Positions 8,200-17,830 of a stretch of 44,267 bases of DNA are shown piece by piece. The translations under genes and the position numbers were made by a program. Every line of letters starts with the position of its first letter. Position 1 is the first letter of the stretch. The notes below the pieces were generated by a model, which did not search any database, was not told the origin of the DNA, and saw only the letters and a list, made by a program, of their open reading frames with translations. The DNA comes from Dialister histaminiformans (GTDB taxonomy: Bacteria; Bacillota; Negativicutes; Veillonellales; Dialisteraceae), in assembly GCF_900103425.1 (NCBI RefSeq), contig NZ_FMXA01000009.1, positions 1-44,267 on the forward strand, in the 5' to 3' direction.

Positions 8200-9024
8200 T
8201 TACTTATTTCGGCCTTTGACTACATTATCAATGGCAATCAGGTCTTTCAGGAGATCTTCCAGAGAGGACAGATAGAGCATGTTTGTGGAATCCGAAAGTC
8301 CTTCCGGAGGATTATCATGAACTTCCATAAAGAATCCATCCACTCCGGCTGCCGCTGCCGCTCTGGCCAGATAAGGAATGAATTCCCTCTGTCCGCCGGT
8401 AGAGGTTCCCATACCCCCCGGGAGCTGTACACTATGGGTAGCATCAAAAATCACAGGATAGCCAAACTGTCTCATTATCGGGAAAGATCTCATATCCACT
8501 ACCAGGTTATGATAGCCAAAGGATACACCGCGTTCGGTAAGGGACAGGTTAGGATTGCCGGCCGCTTCCATCTTCCCTAATACATTTTTCATGTCTTCCG
8601 GAGCCATAAACTGCCCCTTCTTCACATTGACCGCCTTGCCTGTCTTTGCCGCATTGTATACCAGGTCCGTCTGACGGCAGAGGAATGCCGGAATCTGAAG
8701 CCAGTCAAGTACTTTAGATGCCGGTTCCAGCTGGCTTACATCATGTACATCGGAAAGAACCGGTACCTGCAGTTCCTTCTTGATAGCGGCCAGGATTTCC
8801 AGGCCTTTTTCCAGACCAGGACCGCGGAATGATTTAATGGAAGAACGGTTAGCCTTATCATAAGAAGCTTTGAAAATATACTGCACGCCAAGTCGTTCAC
8901 AGATTTTTTTGATTTCACGCCCGATCATCAGGGTACGTTCGTAGCTTTCAATTACACATGGTCCTGCAATCAGGAACAGACGGCTTCCGTCCAATGTCAG
9001 ATTTCCTACCTGAATAGGTCTCAT
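8200..9024 (-). CDS. kdsA: 3-deoxy-8-phosphooctulonate synthase KdsA
   Basis: 274 residues with the KdsA/DAHP-synthase TIM-barrel motifs: LIAGPCVIES, FKASYDKANRSS, a VLSDVHDVSQ segment, IFDATHSVQLPGG and FMEVHDNP. It condenses arabinose-5-phosphate with phosphoenolpyruvate to Kdo-8-phosphate. The ATG overlaps the kdsB stop (ATGA) and has a GGAG site eight bases before it inside kdsB, so the pair is probably translationally coupled. Confidence 0.97.
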   Translation of the reverse strand: MRPIQVGNLTLDGSRLFLIAGPCVIESYERTLMIGREIKKICERLGVQYIFKASYDKANRSSIKSFRGPGLEKGLEILAAIKKELQVPVLSDVHDVSQLEPASKVLDWLQIPAFLCRQTDLVYNAAKTGKAVNVKKGQFMAPEDMKNVLGKMEAAGNPNLSLTERGVSFGYHNLVVDMRSFPIMRQFGYPVIFDATHSVQLPGGMGTSTGGQREFIPYLARAAAAAGVDGFFMEVHDNPPEGLSDSTNMLYLSSLEDLLKDLIAIDNVVKGRNK

Positions 9025-9758
9025 TTGTTTTCTCTCCTTTTAAAATAAGCCTCGGCCCTTGCCAGATCGGCTTCCGTATCAATACCGATATCTTCTGATT
9101 CTGTCTGAATCACTGCAATATGATATCCCATTTCCAGTGCCCTGAGCTGTTCCAGAGATTCTGTCTTTTCCAGCGGTGTCTGTTCCAGCTTCGCATACTG
9201 CAACAGGAAATCCCGTCGATAAGCATAAATCCCTACATGCTTCAGCGGCGGTACCGCAAAGGCATGACGCGGATAAGGTATGAGGGACCGGGAGAAGTAC
9301 AGTGCTTCGTCTTTCTGGTTAAGGACAACCTTTACGGCTGTATTATCCTCATATTCTGATTCTTTTAACGGCGTAGCCACAGTGGCCATGGCACAGTCTT
9401 TCTTCTCTATAAGTACACTGGCCAGACGGTCGATGACATTCGGATCAATGAGAGGTTCATCCCCCTGTACATTGACAATAATATCGTAATCCGGATATTT
9501 TTCTGCCACTTCCGCCAGGCGGTCCGTTCCGGTCGGATGGTCAGGAGAAGTCATAACCACCCTGCCACCGAAGCGGAGAACTTCCGCCTCAATATCCTTA
9601 TGGTCAGTGGCCACTATACAGATATCCGGCACTTTGGCCTGTATAGCCCGTTCATAGACTCTCTGAATCAGCGTTTTCCCGGCAATCAAGCGAAGCGGTT
9701 TCCCTGGAAGACGTGTGGACGCATATCTTGATGGAATAATACAAGCAATTTTCACCAT
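9021..9758 (-). CDS. kdsB: CMP-Kdo synthetase KdsB
   Basis: 245 residues. The N-terminal CIIPSRYASTRLPGKPL is the nucleotide-binding signature of KdsB. NVQGDEPLIDP and GIYAYRRDFLLQY are also diagnostic. It activates Kdo with CTP before transfer by WaaA. The start at 9758 was chosen over the ATG at 9764 because the GGGAGA ribosome binding site (9765-9770) touches the latter but is properly spaced for the former. It follows lpxK by about 15 bases. Confidence 0.96.
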   Translation of the reverse strand: MVKIACIIPSRYASTRLPGKPLRLIAGKTLIQRVYERAIQAKVPDICIVATDHKDIEAEVLRFGGRVVMTSPDHPTGTDRLAEVAEKYPDYDIIVNVQGDEPLIDPNVIDRLASVLIEKKDCAMATVATPLKESEYEDNTAVKVVLNQKDEALYFSRSLIPYPRHAFAVPPLKHVGIYAYRRDFLLQYAKLEQTPLEKTESLEQLRALEMGYHIAVIQTESEDIGIDTEADLARAEAYFKRRENK

Positions 9759-9773
9759 ATTCATTCTCCCTGA

Positions 9774-10874
9774 TTACACTCCGAATACCCGGGAAATCAG
9801 CTCATTCATACACTGTTCCCCGTCTCCTGTAAATTTCATTTCTATCTTTAATGCATACAGAGGTATTTCAGAAGCTTCTTTTATTTTAACAATATCCTTC
9901 TCCGTAGTCAGCAGGATTTCCGCGCCGGTTTCCCTGGCTCTTCGTTCCGCCGACCGGATATCATCCACCGTATAGTGGTGATGATCCGGAAAATACATAG
10001 TCCCTGTCACAGTGATTCCCAGTTCTTCCGCAGTCCGGGTAAAGGAATCCGGATTCCCTATACCACACAGAAGGAATGCCTTTCTTCCGCGACCTTCTTC
10101 CGCTGATACTTCCTCTTTCCTCTTCCAGGCATGATATTCAATAATCCCTACGGGAGTATGATGAGATTCCACCACCGGGGCCTTCGGGTGGATTTCCCTG
10201 ATTTTCCGGATAATTTCCTGTTTTTCCTTTTCTGTGACCTGATCACTCTTGGTAAGCACAAATACATCCGCCCGCTTCATACAGTCCAATGGTTCTCTGA
10301 GAAGTCCTCTTGGCAGCAGATGCCCGGCCCCAAAAGGATTTGTGCAGTCGATAAGCACTATGTCCAGGTCTCTGTTCAACCGCCAGTACTGAAATCCATC
10401 ATCCAGAAGAAGAACATCTGCTCCCATGGCTATGGCTTTTTCAGCGGAGGCATTACGATCCTTTCCCACCAGAACAGGCACATGAGGCATTTTGACAGCC
10501 ATCATATACGGTTCATCCCCTGCTTCTTCCGCAGGAAGCAGAACCTGGTTCCAGTCCGATACGATGCCGCCGTTTTTTTCCAGCTTTCCCCGATAACCCC
10601 GGGTCAGTACAGCCGGTCGGTGTCCAGACTGCTTCAGCATCCCTGTCAGACGGATGATACACGGGGTCTTCCCGGTTCCCCCTGCAGTCATATTGCCTAC
10701 ACTGATAACCGGAATAGAAACCGTTTCCGCTCCGGCCATTTCCTTCTGCCGCCGGGAAATCACACCACGTCTGTATAAAGTTTCCAGTGCTGACAGCATG
10801 CCCAGTATCAGCGTGCCGCCCACACCGGGATTTTTCTCTTTCTGCAGCCTGAGAATATAGGATTCTACGCTCAT
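9774..10874 (-). CDS. lpxK: Tetraacyldisaccharide 4'-kinase LpxK
   Basis: 366 residues. The unusual P-loop GNMTAGGTGKTP (60-71) and LLDDGFQYW with an LIDCTNPFGAGHLLPRG segment identify LpxK, which phosphorylates the 4' position of the lipid A precursor on the inner membrane. A hydrophobic stretch near residues 18-33 fits the N-terminal membrane helix. The start overlaps the waaA stop by four bases. Confidence 0.95.
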   Translation of the reverse strand: MSVESYILRLQKEKNPGVGGTLILGMLSALETLYRRGVISRRQKEMAGAETVSIPVISVGNMTAGGTGKTPCIIRLTGMLKQSGHRPAVLTRGYRGKLEKNGGIVSDWNQVLLPAEEAGDEPYMMAVKMPHVPVLVGKDRNASAEKAIAMGADVLLLDDGFQYWRLNRDLDIVLIDCTNPFGAGHLLPRGLLREPLDCMKRADVFVLTKSDQVTEKEKQEIIRKIREIHPKAPVVESHHTPVGIIEYHAWKRKEEVSAEEGRGRKAFLLCGIGNPDSFTRTAEELGITVTGTMYFPDHHHYTVDDIRSAERRARETGAEILLTTEKDIVKIKEASEIPLYALKIEMKFTGDGEQCMNELISRVFGV

Positions 10875-12193
10875 TTGTGTCCTTTCAGCTGAACATGATA
10901 TTCAGCAAGCAGTTTTTCAAATGCCGCAATATTCCTTCCTGTCGCCCCCTGGTTTTCACGGACCACTTCCAGAGCTACCTGCCCCATCTTCTGCATCTTC
11001 TGCCTGTCGGCCAGAAGTGCCAGCAGTTCCTCTTCAAAGTCTTCCGGAGTATTGCACATAATGCAGACGCCTCGTTCAGAAAGCAGCTTGAATATTTCCT
11101 TAAAGTTAAACATAAACGGTCCTACCAGAACCGGTTTTCCATGGGCTGCCGGTTCCAGAATATTATGTCCGCCTACACGCACAAAACTGCCGCCTACAAA
11201 TACTACATCCGCCAGGCTGTACAGCCGGCCCAGTTCCCCAATGGTATCAAGGATGACAATCTGATGAGCGGAGCCGTCATCGGATTCTGTTCCCATTTCC
11301 GAACGACGGATAACCGAATAGCCAAAATGATGAATCAGGAACTTGACAGAAGCGGCTCTGGTAATTTCACGGAGGGCAAGAAGCAGTTTAGCATCCGGAT
11401 ACTTTTTAAGCACCCGTTCAAAAGCATGCATAACGATTTCTTCTTCCCCGCTGTGCGTACTTCCTGCCACAATGATTGGGCCGGAACCGGTAAAACGAAA
11501 TTCCTTTCTCAGCTGCTGTTTTTCCTTTTCCGATACTTCTGCATAGGTCTGATCATATTTGGTATTGCCTATAACGGAAACTCTTTCTGGCCGGGCCCCC
11601 ATTTTAATGATGTATCCTGCGTCATGAGCTGACTGCATACAGAATTTCTGAATCTGATCCAGCATCTTTTCCGTTACCGGCTTAATCAGAGAATATCTCT
11701 TCATAGACCGATCGCTGATACGGCCATTCATCATCATGACCGGAATATGGCTCCGGCTGGCAATGCGGAGGAAGTTCGGCCAGAGTTCCGTTTCTATAAG
11801 GATGATGGCCTTAGGTTCCACAATACGGACAATACGGTTGGTAATCACCGGAAGGTCAAACGGGAAGAAAATATGTCCATCCGCCTCCGGGATAATCCGC
11901 CGCGCCATGCGATGCCCGGTAGCGGTAACCACGGAAACCACTACCATTTCTTCGGGATATCTTTTCTTAAGTTCCCTTACAATAGGGCTGGCAGCCACTA
12001 CTTCCCCTACGGAAGCCGCATGAACCCAGATGGCATGATGATATGCTATTTTCTGCAGTGTCGGAGTCGGCATGACACCGGCACTCTGTTTAAGACGTTC
12101 ATAAAAACCTTCTTCAAAAAGAAGACGGTAAATCAACAGCGGAATCTGCAGTATCCAGTAGGCTACAAGACAGATGTTATAAAACCAGTACAT
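10871..12193 (-). CDS. waaA: Kdo transferase WaaA (KdtA)
   Basis: 440 residues. An N-terminal membrane anchor (about 2-24) is followed by VHAASVGEV, with Glu64 at the catalytic-base position of GT30 Kdo transferases. The C-terminal Rossmann half holds VFVGGSFVRVGGHNILEPAA and GKPVLVGPFMFNF. It transfers Kdo from CMP-Kdo to the lipid A precursor. Whether it adds one or more Kdo units cannot be read from the sequence. It starts two bases after the end of the msbA-type gene. Confidence 0.95.
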   Translation of the reverse strand: MYWFYNICLVAYWILQIPLLIYRLLFEEGFYERLKQSAGVMPTPTLQKIAYHHAIWVHAASVGEVVAASPIVRELKKRYPEEMVVVSVVTATGHRMARRIIPEADGHIFFPFDLPVITNRIVRIVEPKAIILIETELWPNFLRIASRSHIPVMMMNGRISDRSMKRYSLIKPVTEKMLDQIQKFCMQSAHDAGYIIKMGARPERVSVIGNTKYDQTYAEVSEKEKQQLRKEFRFTGSGPIIVAGSTHSGEEEIVMHAFERVLKKYPDAKLLLALREITRAASVKFLIHHFGYSVIRRSEMGTESDDGSAHQIVILDTIGELGRLYSLADVVFVGGSFVRVGGHNILEPAAHGKPVLVGPFMFNFKEIFKLLSERGVCIMCNTPEDFEEELLALLADRQKMQKMGQVALEVVRENQGATGRNIAAFEKLLAEYHVQLKGHK

Positions 12194-12195
12194 TC

Positions 12196-13956
12196 TTATT
12201 CCCCTTCCGGTTGTTTCGCTGACATTGTGTAAAGTTCATAATACAGTCCATGGAGCGCCATCAGTTCGTCATGTGTTCCCTGTTCTGAAATGCGCCCCTC
12301 GTTAAGAACAAGAATATGATCGGCATTCTTAATGGTAGACAGTCGATGGGCTATTACGAATGCAGTTCTTCCCACCATCAGTTTATCCAGTGCATCCTGT
12401 ACTACCTTTTCGCTTTCTGTATCCAGCGCGGAAGTAGCTTCATCAAGCACAAGGATCTTAGGATTCTTCAGAATGGCACGGGCAATGGAAATACGCTGAC
12501 GCTGTCCGCCGGAAAGGACAACCCCCCGGTCACCGGCCATGGTTTCCAGTCCCTGAGGAAGATTCTTAATGAAATCTTCCGCGTTGGCCGCCCGGATGGC
12601 TTCCCAGATTTCTTCTTCTGTAGCATCCAGACGTCCATACAGGATATTATTCCGGATAGTTGTGTTAAACAGCATAGTATCCTGCGGTACCATCCCGATA
12701 AAGTCACGAAGAGAGCTCAGGGTTACGTCCCGGATATCCACACCATCGATGCGTACGGCACCGCCGGTAACATCATAGAAACGGGGAAGGATATTGGCCA
12801 CTGTGGTCTTCCCCGCGCCAGACGGTCCTACCAGGGCAATGGTTTCCCCTGGATTAGCCGTAAAGTTAAAATCGTTAAGTACAGGATGTCCCTTTACATA
12901 GTAAAAGGCTACATGGTCAAACTGTACTACCCCCTTGGTAATCTTCAGATCTGGCGCATTTGGCTTTTCCATAACTTCCGGCTTGGTATCCAGAATGGCA
13001 AATACACGGTCAGCAGCAGCCAGGGATTTCTGAATGTTACCTACTGCTTCCGCCACACGTTTTACCGGATTGGCCAGATTGATGGCATACATAAGGAAGG
13101 CAATCAGTTCCCCGCTGGTCATAATGCCATCAATGACGGATACCCCTCCGTACCAGATAATGGCTGTTACCGCGAAGGCAGAGAAAAATTCCACAAACGG
13201 AGTCATCTGGCTCTGCTGCCGGATGGTCCTTACCGTAGCCTTGAAATTGGATTCATTCACCTTATCAAACCGCTTGATTTCAAAATTCGTACGGTTAAAA
13301 CTGCGGATAATCCGGACACCCTGAATAGTTTCCTGCAGCATGGCTGTTACATCAGCCAGCCGTTCCTGCACGGTACGCCCGCTGTTGTGCAGCTTTCTTC
13401 CAAAGAAACGAATCGTACCGGTAACCAGAGGAACAATAATCAGGCACAGTACAGTCAGTTTCCACTGAAGATAAATCATGGACACAAAGGAGCCGATAAA
13501 TATGGAGCCTTCCTGTACAAGGGACACAAAATTATCTACGATGGCTGTCTGCAGAGCCGATATATCATTGGTAAGATTACTCATGATTTCACCGGTTCTT
13601 CTGCGGTCATAATATGACACTGACAGCTTCTGCAGATGTCTGTACAGAGTCCCTCGCAGGTCAGTAATAACCCGCTGCCCCATATACCCCATAAGATAAC
13701 GATGTCCAAATGTGGTTATACCGCGAATCAGGAAAATAACGAGAATCGCCACAATGACCAGATACAGCATGTGCAGATTCTTGTCGGTGAGTACCTTATC
13801 CACCACATCTTTGATTACCCAGGGGAGGATAAGGTTGGAGCCTGCTACAAACAGCATGCAGACTACGGAAACAAGCAGTATTTTCCAGTAGGGCCACAAA
13901 TAGCTCAGCAGCCGTTTATAGCTGCCCAGTTTATTCTTTTTCTTTTCTACGGTCAT
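12196..13956 (-). CDS. msbA: MsbA-type lipid A/LPS core flippase (ABC exporter)
   Basis: 586 residues, the length of a half-size exporter. Six membrane segments (about 25-300) are fused to one ATPase domain: Walker A GPSGAGKT (377-384), signature LSGGQRQR, Walker B ILVLDEATSALD, and the H-loop in AHRLSTI. Multidrug half-transporters look alike, but placement between lpxB and waaA makes the lipid A flippase role the best reading. It overlaps lpxB by four bases (ATGA). Confidence 0.92.
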   Translation of the reverse strand: MTVEKKKNKLGSYKRLLSYLWPYWKILLVSVVCMLFVAGSNLILPWVIKDVVDKVLTDKNLHMLYLVIVAILVIFLIRGITTFGHRYLMGYMGQRVITDLRGTLYRHLQKLSVSYYDRRRTGEIMSNLTNDISALQTAIVDNFVSLVQEGSIFIGSFVSMIYLQWKLTVLCLIIVPLVTGTIRFFGRKLHNSGRTVQERLADVTAMLQETIQGVRIIRSFNRTNFEIKRFDKVNESNFKATVRTIRQQSQMTPFVEFFSAFAVTAIIWYGGVSVIDGIMTSGELIAFLMYAINLANPVKRVAEAVGNIQKSLAAADRVFAILDTKPEVMEKPNAPDLKITKGVVQFDHVAFYYVKGHPVLNDFNFTANPGETIALVGPSGAGKTTVANILPRFYDVTGGAVRIDGVDIRDVTLSSLRDFIGMVPQDTMLFNTTIRNNILYGRLDATEEEIWEAIRAANAEDFIKNLPQGLETMAGDRGVVLSGGQRQRISIARAILKNPKILVLDEATSALDTESEKVVQDALDKLMVGRTAFVIAHRLSTIKNADHILVLNEGRISEQGTHDELMALHGLYYELYTMSAKQPEGE

Positions 13957-15095
13957 TCTTTTCCTATCCTCGCTGTGTTTAAAATTAATTCCCCGGTACG
14001 ACGCACAGCACCGCTATCCCCCAGTTTACTACGTACTTCCTTCAGTTCCTGAATATTTTGCTGCCGCTTCGTTTCGTCAGTAATCCAGGCCCCCGCGATT
14101 TCCACAATATGCTCCGGTGTTACCGCATCCTGAAGAAGTTCCGGTGTCACTTCCCGATTAAGCAGCAGATTCGGCAGACCGGCATATTTTACATGCACCA
14201 GATGCTTTGCCAGGAACCAAGTGACCGGTGCCAGTTTATATACCAGTACGGTAGGAAGTTCCATCAGTGCTGTTTCCAGTGTGGCCGTCCCGGAAGAGGC
14301 TATACAGGCCGTACAGATGGACATGAGGTCATACTGATGCCCTTCCGTAATGGTGACTGAGATATCCCCTTCCTGCTCAATCAGACTGGTAAGCATCTCT
14401 TCAGGAATGGTCTCGGCCCGGGGCATAAAGAACTGACAGTCAGCCATTTTCATAAGCTGTTTCCCCGCCCTGAGCATTACCGGAAGGAGATCACGGACTT
14501 CGTTTTTACGGCTGCCCGGCATAAGCAGAATACGCTTTGCTTCCTTCCGTGCGCCAAAATGAGTCATAGCTTCCTGCTCTGTCATCACTGGATGCACGGT
14601 ATCTACCAGCGGATGTCCTACAAAAGTAACGTTGGCTCCCGCCTTTCTGTACGCTTCGGCTTCAAAAGGGAAAATAGAAGCTACACAGTCCACATCTCTG
14701 ACAATATTTCTGGCGCGTCCCTTGTTCCATGCCCATATGGTAGGAGCAATGTAGTAAACCACAGGTATACCCATCTGGCTTACCATATGCGCCAGTTTCA
14801 TATTAAACCCCGGATAGTCCACACATACAAAAACATCCGGTTTCTCTTTTTCCACTACCCGGCGGATGTAATCGCGCAGCCGGAAAAAAAAGGGAATATG
14901 TTTAATGATTTCCACAACCCCGATAACTCCCAGGTTTTCAATATCATAAACAATCCTTACTCCGGCTCGTTTCATGGCCGGGCCCCCCATTCCCAGCATT
15001 TCGATATCCGGATGATTCTTTTTCAGCTCCGCGGCAACCGCTGCGGCATGCATATCTCCGGACGCTTCTCCGGCTGAAAACATTATTTTCATCAT
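13953..15095 (-). CDS. lpxB: Lipid-A-disaccharide synthase LpxB
   Basis: 380 residues, standard for GT19. The motif FSAGEASGDMHAAAV at the N-terminus, CVDYPGFNMKLA, and the C-terminal ASSGTATLETAL are hallmarks. It joins UDP-2,3-diacylglucosamine and lipid X to give the disaccharide. It starts directly after the lpxI stop codon, which matches the metabolic order LpxI to LpxB. Confidence 0.96.
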   Translation of the reverse strand: MMKIMFSAGEASGDMHAAAVAAELKKNHPDIEMLGMGGPAMKRAGVRIVYDIENLGVIGVVEIIKHIPFFFRLRDYIRRVVEKEKPDVFVCVDYPGFNMKLAHMVSQMGIPVVYYIAPTIWAWNKGRARNIVRDVDCVASIFPFEAEAYRKAGANVTFVGHPLVDTVHPVMTEQEAMTHFGARKEAKRILLMPGSRKNEVRDLLPVMLRAGKQLMKMADCQFFMPRAETIPEEMLTSLIEQEGDISVTITEGHQYDLMSICTACIASSGTATLETALMELPTVLVYKLAPVTWFLAKHLVHVKYAGLPNLLLNREVTPELLQDAVTPEHIVEIAGAWITDETKRQQNIQELKEVRSKLGDSGAVRRTGELILNTARIGKE

Positions 15096-15908
15096 TTATT
15101 CCTGTTCTACGGCAAGGATGACGATTCCTTTTTTATCCGCTTCTTTCAATACTTTTTCTTTCTCCGCGAAAATCGTACGGTATGCCTCTATCGCCAGTAC
15201 CCTGCATCCACTTTCTTCCATGGATTTCAATGTGGTCAGTCCGACGGCAGGCACATCAAAACGCGGGTCCTGATTCGGCTTGGCGGTCTTTACGACCACT
15301 GCGTCGCCCCGGGCCAGCTGTCCTCCTCGTTTAATGCAGGCATCCGTTCCTTCTATAGCTTCTACCGCCATAACGGCCTGGTTCTTGACCACTACGGTCT
15401 GCCCCAGATCCATTCCCCCAATCAGCTTGGCAGCCTTGAATCCAAAAGCCACATCCTTAAGCTGCTGTTCCGTCGGTTTCTTTCTGGTAAACACTCCCGG
15501 CCCCGGCATCATGGGTTTCAGATATTTGGTCTGATCCAGTACATGAAGTCCATCTTTAGCCAGTTCATCCACAATGGCCAGCATGATGGTATCATCTTTC
15601 CGGTTATGAAGTTCTTTCAGTACACGCAGCGCGCGCAGGTCCGGCAGATGCAGACCTTTGAAAAGCCATTCCTTGGTAACCTTACCCAGCATAGTTACTT
15701 CAGTAACATGCTCAGCTACCAGTGTTTTAATTATCTTATTTATTTTAGCTACATTAATATCGTAATAGATATCAGCCAGCTGTTTCAGTTCCGGACTTAC
15801 ACCTGGAATCAGGGCGATACAAACCACTTCATATCCCTGCATCTGTACCGCTTTTATGAATTCCACCGGTAAAGTACCGATACCTGCGAGTAATCCAACT
15901 CTTTTCAT
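15096..15908 (-). CDS. lpxI: UDP-2,3-diacylglucosamine diphosphatase LpxI
   Basis: 270 residues matching the LpxI (former DUF1009) family. The N-terminal LLAGIGTLPVEF and the C-terminal catalytic half (GTDACIKRGG, KPNQDPRFDVPAVG, and ALEAYRT-like end) are characteristic. LpxI replaces LpxH in many non-gamma-proteobacterial LPS makers and hydrolyses UDP-2,3-diacylglucosamine to lipid X. It is the first gene of the long LPS transcript, with an AGGGGGAA ribosome binding site and an extended -10 promoter candidate just upstream. Confidence 0.94.
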   Translation of the reverse strand: MKRVGLLAGIGTLPVEFIKAVQMQGYEVVCIALIPGVSPELKQLADIYYDINVAKINKIIKTLVAEHVTEVTMLGKVTKEWLFKGLHLPDLRALRVLKELHNRKDDTIMLAIVDELAKDGLHVLDQTKYLKPMMPGPGVFTRKKPTEQQLKDVAFGFKAAKLIGGMDLGQTVVVKNQAVMAVEAIEGTDACIKRGGQLARGDAVVVKTAKPNQDPRFDVPAVGLTTLKSMEESGCRVLAIEAYRTIFAEKEKVLKEADKKGIVILAVEQE

Positions 15909-16306
15909 AAATTCCCCCTGAATTAAACAATCATCTTATTATTTTACCATAAGACACACCGTATTGGGGAATATACTCCACTGGCTGTTATGATTTCCCG
16001 TTACACCTTAAATTTTCTGCCCCCGTACCGGAAAAACATGCCCAGGTGCCCGCCTGTCTTATCACCAAGTGCAGGATTTTTCGGATAATTAGTTTTTTAT
16101 TTACCTTATATATTTGGGGTAATTCCCCACTCATGTTTCATATATTACCTTTTTAGATAAGTATACTTGAAACAGAATAAGTTCATCTAACCTGTCATTT
16201 TTTATATAACTATTCATTTTAGTCATAATATGTTGCATTTTATGTTATCGAATAGTATACTATCACATGTAATGTATATACCATTTCTTTATTGGAGGGT
16301 TTAAAA
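15909..16306. other. Divergent intergenic region between lpxI and sstT copy 1
   Basis: About 400 AT-rich bases without a gene. It carries an extended -10 candidate for the LPS operon (minus strand TGGTAAAAT; the -10 is at 15946-15941). It also carries two related G-rich motifs, TTGGGGAATATACTCCACT near 15964 and TTGGGGTAATTCCCCACT near 16114, and the promoter plus palindrome of sstT copy 1 at 16224-16261. Confidence 0.5.
16224..16261 (+). promoter_or_regulatory. Promoter and overlapping palindrome of sstT copy 1
   Basis: TTGCAT (16233-16238), a 17-base spacer and TATACT (16256-16261) form a good sigma-70 promoter. The -35 box lies inside a 21-base palindrome at 16224-16244 (CATAATATG, then TTG, then CATTTTATG; one mismatched pair), a likely operator. 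Confidence 0.65.
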
Positions 16307-17557
16307 TTGTTTACTAAAATTAAAGAGATCTTGATGTCAGTTTCCCTCATCAAGCAAATCGCAGTCGGTCTTATTGTAGGTATTTGTATTGCCTGCTTTG
16401 CTCCGGGCTTGATTCCAGTTGCTTCTATTTTCGGTGATTTTTTTGTTAAAGCACTGAAAGGAGTGGCCCCTGTACTGGTATTCTTCCTGGTAATGAATGC
16501 TATGCTCCAGAAGAAGAATGACAGCAATGCTTCCATTAAGCCGGTTATCATGCTTTATTTCATCACCACATTCCTGGCAGCTCTGGTCGGGGTATTCTCT
16601 TCTTTCATGTTCCCTACCACACTGCAGCTGCAGACCGCTCAGACGCAGGTCGCTCCGCCAAGTGGTATTGCTGAAGTTATTCACACCCTGCTGATGAATA
16701 TAGTAGACAATCCGGTAAATGCGCTGGTTAACGCCAACTATATCGGCATCCTCTCCTGGGCCATCATTATCGGTATCGCCCTCCAGAGTGTTGCCAGTGA
16801 AGCCACCAAGGATTGCCTTGATGATCTGGCACGCGGCATGACCAAGGTGGTTACCTGGGTTATTCATTTTGCTCCATTTGGTATTATGGGTCTTGTTGCT
16901 GAATCCATTGGTTCCAACGGGCTGTCCACCCTGCTTACTTACGTACACCTGCTGGCTGTCCTCATTGGCGGCTATGCCGTTGTAGCACTGGTTATCAATC
17001 CGCTGGTAGTTTACATCAACACACGTCAGAATCCATATCCGCTGATTTTCTCCTGTCTCCGTGAAAGTGCCGTATACGCATTCTTCACCAGAAGTTCCGC
17101 TGCCAATATTCCAGTCAACATGGCACTGTGCAAACGCCTGGGCCTCAACCCGGATATTTACTCCATTACCATTCCGCTGGGATGTACCATCAACATGTCC
17201 GGTGCCGCTATCACCATTTCTGTTATGGCACTGGCTGCCGCTCATACCCTGGGGATTGCCGTTGACCTTCCTACGGCTCTGCTTCTCTGCATCGTTTCCG
17301 CTATCGGTGCGGCAGGTACTTCCGGTGTAGCCGGTGGTTCCCTGCTTCTGATTCCGGTGGCCTGCGCATCCTTCGGTATCGGCAACGATATCTCCATGCA
17401 GGTAGTAGCCGTTGGTTTCATTATCTCCGTTCTCGAAGATTCCTGCGAAACCGCATTAAACAGCTCCAGTGACGTAGTATTCACCGCCACTGCAGAATAT
17501 GCTCAGCGCCGTAAGAACGGTACCCTCCGTGCAGAAGACATGGTTCCGAAAAACTAA
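16307..17557 (+). CDS. sstT: SstT-type sodium:serine/threonine symporter, copy 1
   Basis: 416 residues of the DAACS (dicarboxylate/amino acid:cation symporter) family, closest to SstT. The tip motif SSAANIPVN and the NMSG-containing segment [15 protein letters not shown] line the substrate path, and [12 protein letters not shown] plus ALNSSSDV follow. It imports serine and threonine with sodium. A TTG start at 16307 was chosen. The GGAGG site (16294-16298) lies eight bases before it, and the resulting MFTKIKEIL aligns with the start of the third copy (MFKAIESLL). The more upstream TTG at 16292 overlaps the binding site itself. It ends before a strong terminator. Confidence 0.92.
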   Translation: MFTKIKEILMSVSLIKQIAVGLIVGICIACFAPGLIPVASIFGDFFVKALKGVAPVLVFFLVMNAMLQKKNDSNASIKPVIMLYFITTFLAALVGVFSSFMFPTTLQLQTAQTQVAPPSGIAEVIHTLLMNIVDNPVNALVNANYIGILSWAIIIGIALQSVASEATKDCLDDLARGMTKVVTWVIHFAPFGIMGLVAESIGSNGLSTLLTYVHLLAVLIGGYAVVALVINPLVVYINTRQNPYPLIFSCLRESAVYAFFTRSSAANIPVNMALCKRLGLNPDIYSITIPLGCTINMSGAAITISVMALAAAHTLGIAVDLPTALLLCIVSAIGAAGTSGVAGGSLLLIPVACASFGIGNDISMQVVAVGFIISVLEDSCETALNSSSDVVFTATAEYAQRRKNGTLRAEDMVPKN

Positions 17558-17590
17558 TCAGTAAATCTCATCTTTCCTTAGAAATCCCAA

Positions 17591-17632
17591 AGTGGATGAC
17601 AACAGCTATCCCTGTTGTCATCCACTTTTTTG
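17591..17632 (+). terminator. Terminator after sstT copy 1
   Basis: A perfect 15-bp stem (17591-17605 with 17612-17626) with a six-base loop and a following T run. Confidence 0.85.
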
Positions 17633-17693
17633 TTTGCTCTTCCCCTCCATTTCTCTGTAAGATATTCCGAATCAGTTCAATCTTTTCTCATAT

Positions 17694-17737
17694 ATGACAT
17701 ATTGTCATTTGTTAAATGAATTATAATCATGTATTCT
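17694..17737 (+). promoter_or_regulatory. Promoter of sstT copy 2 with overlapping palindromes
   Basis: ATGACA-TAT-TGTCAT (17694-17708) overlaps a second palindrome CATTTGTTAAATG (17706-17718) that contains the -35 box TTGTTA (17709-17714). After 17 bases comes TATTCT (17732-17737). The same arrangement, nearly base for base, stands before sstT copy 3, which supports a shared regulator. Confidence 0.7.
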
Positions 17738-17830
17738 TTACATTGTCTTATTACATCACATTTCTTCAGGCAGATGCCTGTACATACCATTACATAAAGG
17801 CAAAACGTATTACCTGGTTAGGAGACATTA

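Noticed and set aside
12316-13617. 433-residue plus-strand open frame
   Set aside because: It is the shadow of the msbA-type gene. It has no ribosome binding site and its composition (many His, Tyr, Cys, Ile) is that of an antisense reading.
16337-17245. 302-residue minus-strand open frame
   Set aside because: It is antisense to sstT copy 1, rich in Asn, Gly, Gln and His as expected for a shadow. Similar shadows lie over copies 2 and 3.
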